Assembly (NCBI GenBank): GCA_009936825.1
Contig: JAACDV010000192.1
Span: 1-6,473, forward strand
Source of the DNA: Bacteroidota bacterium
GTDB lineage: Bacteria > Pseudomonadota > Alphaproteobacteria > Puniceispirillales > Puniceispirillaceae
Reading direction: 5' to 3'
Length of the DNA stretch: 6,473 bases
Below the pieces are notes generated by a model. That model saw only the letters and a list, made by a program, of their open reading frames with translations. It did not search any database and was not told the DNA's origin. The translations under genes and the position numbers were made by a program. Shown piece by piece: positions 4,306 to 6,473 of the stretch (position 1 is its first letter; every line of letters begins with the position of its first letter).

Positions 4306-6473
4306 GCAGGACCCTCCTTTCAATTCTGAATTTGATCCCAATTCTGCCGATGGGCAGGGTGTGCCAAAAAACAGCAATGGGGGACTCATTGTTCCAGAAC
4401 TGCATAGTGCGCCGGTTTTTTATCCGGCAGGAACCCGGTTAATCTGGATATCCGAGCAGGGCGAAATTTCCAACATCACCCGCGGCGAGGCAATTGCACG
4501 GCTTAATCAGTCGGTTCCGATTTTGTGTCACCGCCGCTGGAGCGAAGCGCGCGCCGGATGCGAGATCGAGGCATGTCTCGATGTGATGGAGCTATACGCG
4601 TTTGTGCGGCCAGCGCGGTTTTGCCTGCCGACACCGCGCGGACTGGCGGCCCAGCTGGCATTGCCGCTGCCTCAAGGCGGTGAAGACATGGCCGCATTGC
4701 TGCCGCGCGCAACGTTTATGTTGCTAGATGAACTTGCCGAACAACCGCCAGCCAATCTGCGGGAGGCAGGCGCCATTGCCACAATGATGGCGGCAACGGG
4801 GTGGAGTTGGGGCCCGCTAGTACTGGCCCATATTGGTCTTAGCATGCCGCCAGCGGCCCCGCCCGACGGCAGAATGGCGGCAATCTGGTCACGCCTTCCG
4901 GAATTTACCGATTTTACCGCAACCCAACCCCCGGGCGCCGCGCCCATTCTTGCCGATGCCGCGCGCGAGCGATTGAAAACAATGCTTGGCGGACATGCCG
5001 AGTTGCGCACCACACAATCTGATTACGCCGCCGCGCTGGCCGCCGGATTTGATACACCTGACGCTGGCCCAACCCCTGCCATAGTGCTGGCCGAGGCGGG
5101 CACAGGAACGGGAAAAACGCTCGGCTATCTGGCTCCGGCGACGCTGTGGGCGGAAAAGAACGGGGCAGCGGTCTGGATTTCGACCTTTACCCGTACCTTG
5201 CAACATCAGATTGCGTCTGAGCTGACGCGTCTTTATGCCGACAGCGGTGAATGGGCGCGCAAGGTGGTGATTCGAAAAGGCCGCGAAAATTACCTGTGCC
5301 TTCTTAATCTTGAGGAGGCATTATCGCAACTTGCTGGCGCACCGCGCCGCGGCACCGCGTTGGGATTAATGGCACGGTGGGCGGGCGCAACCGGCGATGG
5401 TGATTTAACCGGACCAACCTTTCCTGCATGGCTGACCGATTTGATGGGACGCGGGCAAACGGTCGGACTGGCTGACAGGCGGGGAGAGTGTATCCACAGC
5501 GCCTGCACACATTATAACCGCTGTTTCGTCGAAAAATCTGTTCGCCGGTCGCGCCGCGCCGATATCGTTATTACCAATCATGCGCTCGTTATGATCAATG
5601 CTGCCTATACCCCACCAGGTGATCGGCGGCGACCAACCCGTTATGTCTTTGATGAAGGCCATCATGTGTTTGATGCGGCCGATAGTGCGTTTTCGATATA
5701 TCTGAGCGCACAGGAATCTGCTGAAATGCGGAACTGGATTAGGGGCGCCGAAGATGGCAGACGAGGACGGGCACGCGGTCTAAAACGCCGCCTCGATGAG
5801 CTGGTGGCCGATGATAAAGATGCCCTTGAGGACCTCGATGCGGCGCTGGAGGCAGCGCGTGATCTGCCCGGGCAGGGGTGGCAAAAGCGGATCAGTAATT
5901 CCCAACCAGCCGGCCCAACCGAAGCATTCTTTATGGCATTGCGCCACTCGCTCTATGCCCGTGCCAGCGATGTGGAAAGCCCTTACGATCTACAAGCCTA
6001 TCTTCATCCCGCCGCCGATGATCTGATCGCCGCCGCCGCGCCCTTGCGCAAGTCATTGGCCGCACTAGCCATTCCGTTGCGCCAGCTGGCATCGCGTCTG
6101 AAGAAAATTCTGGACGACAAGGCCGAAGACCTGGAGAGCCCCGAGCGGGCCCGGCTGGAAGGGGCAATCCGAGGGCTGGAACTGCGCGCGGCCGGCCCAG
6201 TTTCAGGATGGCAAGCCCTGCTCGACAGCATCATTTCGGGACCTGCCGAAGGGTTTGTTGACTGGATGCAGATTGACCGTATTGATGGTCAGGACCGTGA
6301 TGTGGGGGGGGCGCGGCATTGGCTTGATCCCACGGTACCGTTTGCGAGCACTGTACTGGAGCCATCGCACGGGGTTGCCATCACTTCGGCAACGCTGCGT
6401 GATCCGTTGCCTGCGCTAAAGCCTGACCAGAAAAACACCAAAGCAGATGAACCAGATTCGCCCGAGCCCAAAG
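4304..6473 (+). CDS. DinG/XPD-type iron-sulfur DNA helicase (3' partial)
   Basis: This superfamily 2 helicase, a probable 5'-to-3' ATP-dependent DNA helicase of the DinG group, has 723 codons in the window and runs off the end. Motifs are Walker A EAGTGTGKT (264-272), motif Ia STFTRTLQHQ (293-302), TNHALV (424-429), the DEGH form of the DEAH box (450-453) and TSATL (694-698). Cysteines C332, C396, C401 and C407 have the C-x4-C-x5-C spacing of the E. coli DinG 4Fe-4S ligands. The roughly 240 residues between DEGH and SATL fit the Arch region. The last motifs (IV to VI) lie beyond the window. Residues 1-250 precede the motor and include VRPARFCLPTPRGLA (101-115), a block I associate with alphaproteobacterial homologues; it lacks the DEDD exonuclease motifs of Firmicutes DinG. 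No GTG or TTG precedes ATG 4304 after the in-frame stop at 4115. Its ribosome site is poor (AAAGGGC directly before ATG); GTG 4361 is an alternative. Likely roles are repair and removal of R-loops or unusual structures. Confidence 0.9.
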   Translation, partial: MQDPPFNSEFDPNSADGQGVPKNSNGGLIVPELHSAPVFYPAGTRLIWISEQGEISNITRGEAIARLNQSVPILCHRRWSEARAGCEIEACLDVMELYAFVRPARFCLPTPRGLAAQLALPLPQGGEDMAALLPRATFMLLDELAEQPPANLREAGAIATMMAATGWSWGPLVLAHIGLSMPPAAPPDGRMAAIWSRLPEFTDFTATQPPGAAPILADAARERLKTMLGGHAELRTTQSDYAAALAAGFDTPDAGPTPAIVLAEAGTGTGKTLGYLAPATLWAEKNGAAVWISTFTRTLQHQIASELTRLYADSGEWARKVVIRKGRENYLCLLNLEEALSQLAGAPRRGTALGLMARWAGATGDGDLTGPTFPAWLTDLMGRGQTVGLADRRGECIHSACTHYNRCFVEKSVRRSRRADIVITNHALVMINAAYTPPGDRRRPTRYVFDEGHHVFDAADSAFSIYLSAQESAEMRNWIRGAEDGRRGRARGLKRRLDELVADDKDALEDLDAALEAARDLPGQGWQKRISNSQPAGPTEAFFMALRHSLYARASDVESPYDLQAYLHPAADDLIAAAAPLRKSLAALAIPLRQLASRLKKILDDKAEDLESPERARLEGAIRGLELRAAGPVSGWQALLDSIISGPAEGFVDWMQIDRIDGQDRDVGGARHWLDPTVPFASTVLEPSHGVAITSATLRDPLPALKPDQKNTKADEPDSPEPK

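Noticed and set aside
4134..4442. Plus-strand 102-codon ORF between lysS and the helicase
   Set aside because: Its product has no recognisable motif or protein-like pattern, and its 3' half overlaps the helicase N-terminus in another frame.
4672..5206. Minus-strand ORFs opposite the helicase
   Set aside because: They are long only because the GC-rich helicase frame leaves few stops on the opposite strand; composition is Arg/Gly/Ala-rich and unlike a real protein.

Overview
The window reads as chromosomal core-genome DNA from an alphaproteobacterium. The evidence is an extended, alphaproteobacterial-style ribosomal protein L28, a class I (archaeal-type) lysyl-tRNA synthetase, a class 2 dihydroorotate dehydrogenase, an RHH_4-type ribbon-helix-helix protein, and a DinG/XPD-type iron-sulfur helicase with the N-terminal extension seen in alphaproteobacterial homologues. 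The moderate G+C is compatible with a marine lineage such as SAR116, but that assignment is a guess from general knowledge. I see no phage, insertion sequence, CRISPR, tRNA or rRNA signal.

Layout, left to right: a strong intrinsic terminator (7-33) closes rpmB, which runs leftward (70-363). A 511-bp gene-free region follows (364-874). It holds a 14-bp tandem repeat, a perfect 16-bp palindrome, a GC-rich foldable block (519-592), a terminator-like hairpin (656-707) and the leader of a rightward gene with an oddly placed Shine-Dalgarno sequence. That gene (875-1309) encodes a small ribbon-helix-helix protein. Its 3' end overlaps the 3' end of pyrD, which is convergent. pyrD (1272-2429) and lysS (2426-4045) run leftward as a translationally coupled pair: a GTGA overlap fuses the lysS stop with the pyrD GTG start. 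A 258-bp divergent intergenic region with an inverted repeat separates lysS from a rightward DinG-like helicase (4304-6473). The helicase runs off the end of the window after the SATL motif, so its last helicase motifs are missing.

Functionally these are housekeeping genes: a ribosome component, lysine charging of tRNA, pyrimidine synthesis and DNA repair or R-loop/G4 processing. The RHH protein is a probable small DNA-binding regulator with unknown target. The parts least explained by known genes are the structured block and terminator between rpmB and the RHH gene, and the lysS/helicase divergent region, where a strong minus-strand Shine-Dalgarno sequence precedes a 13-codon ORF.
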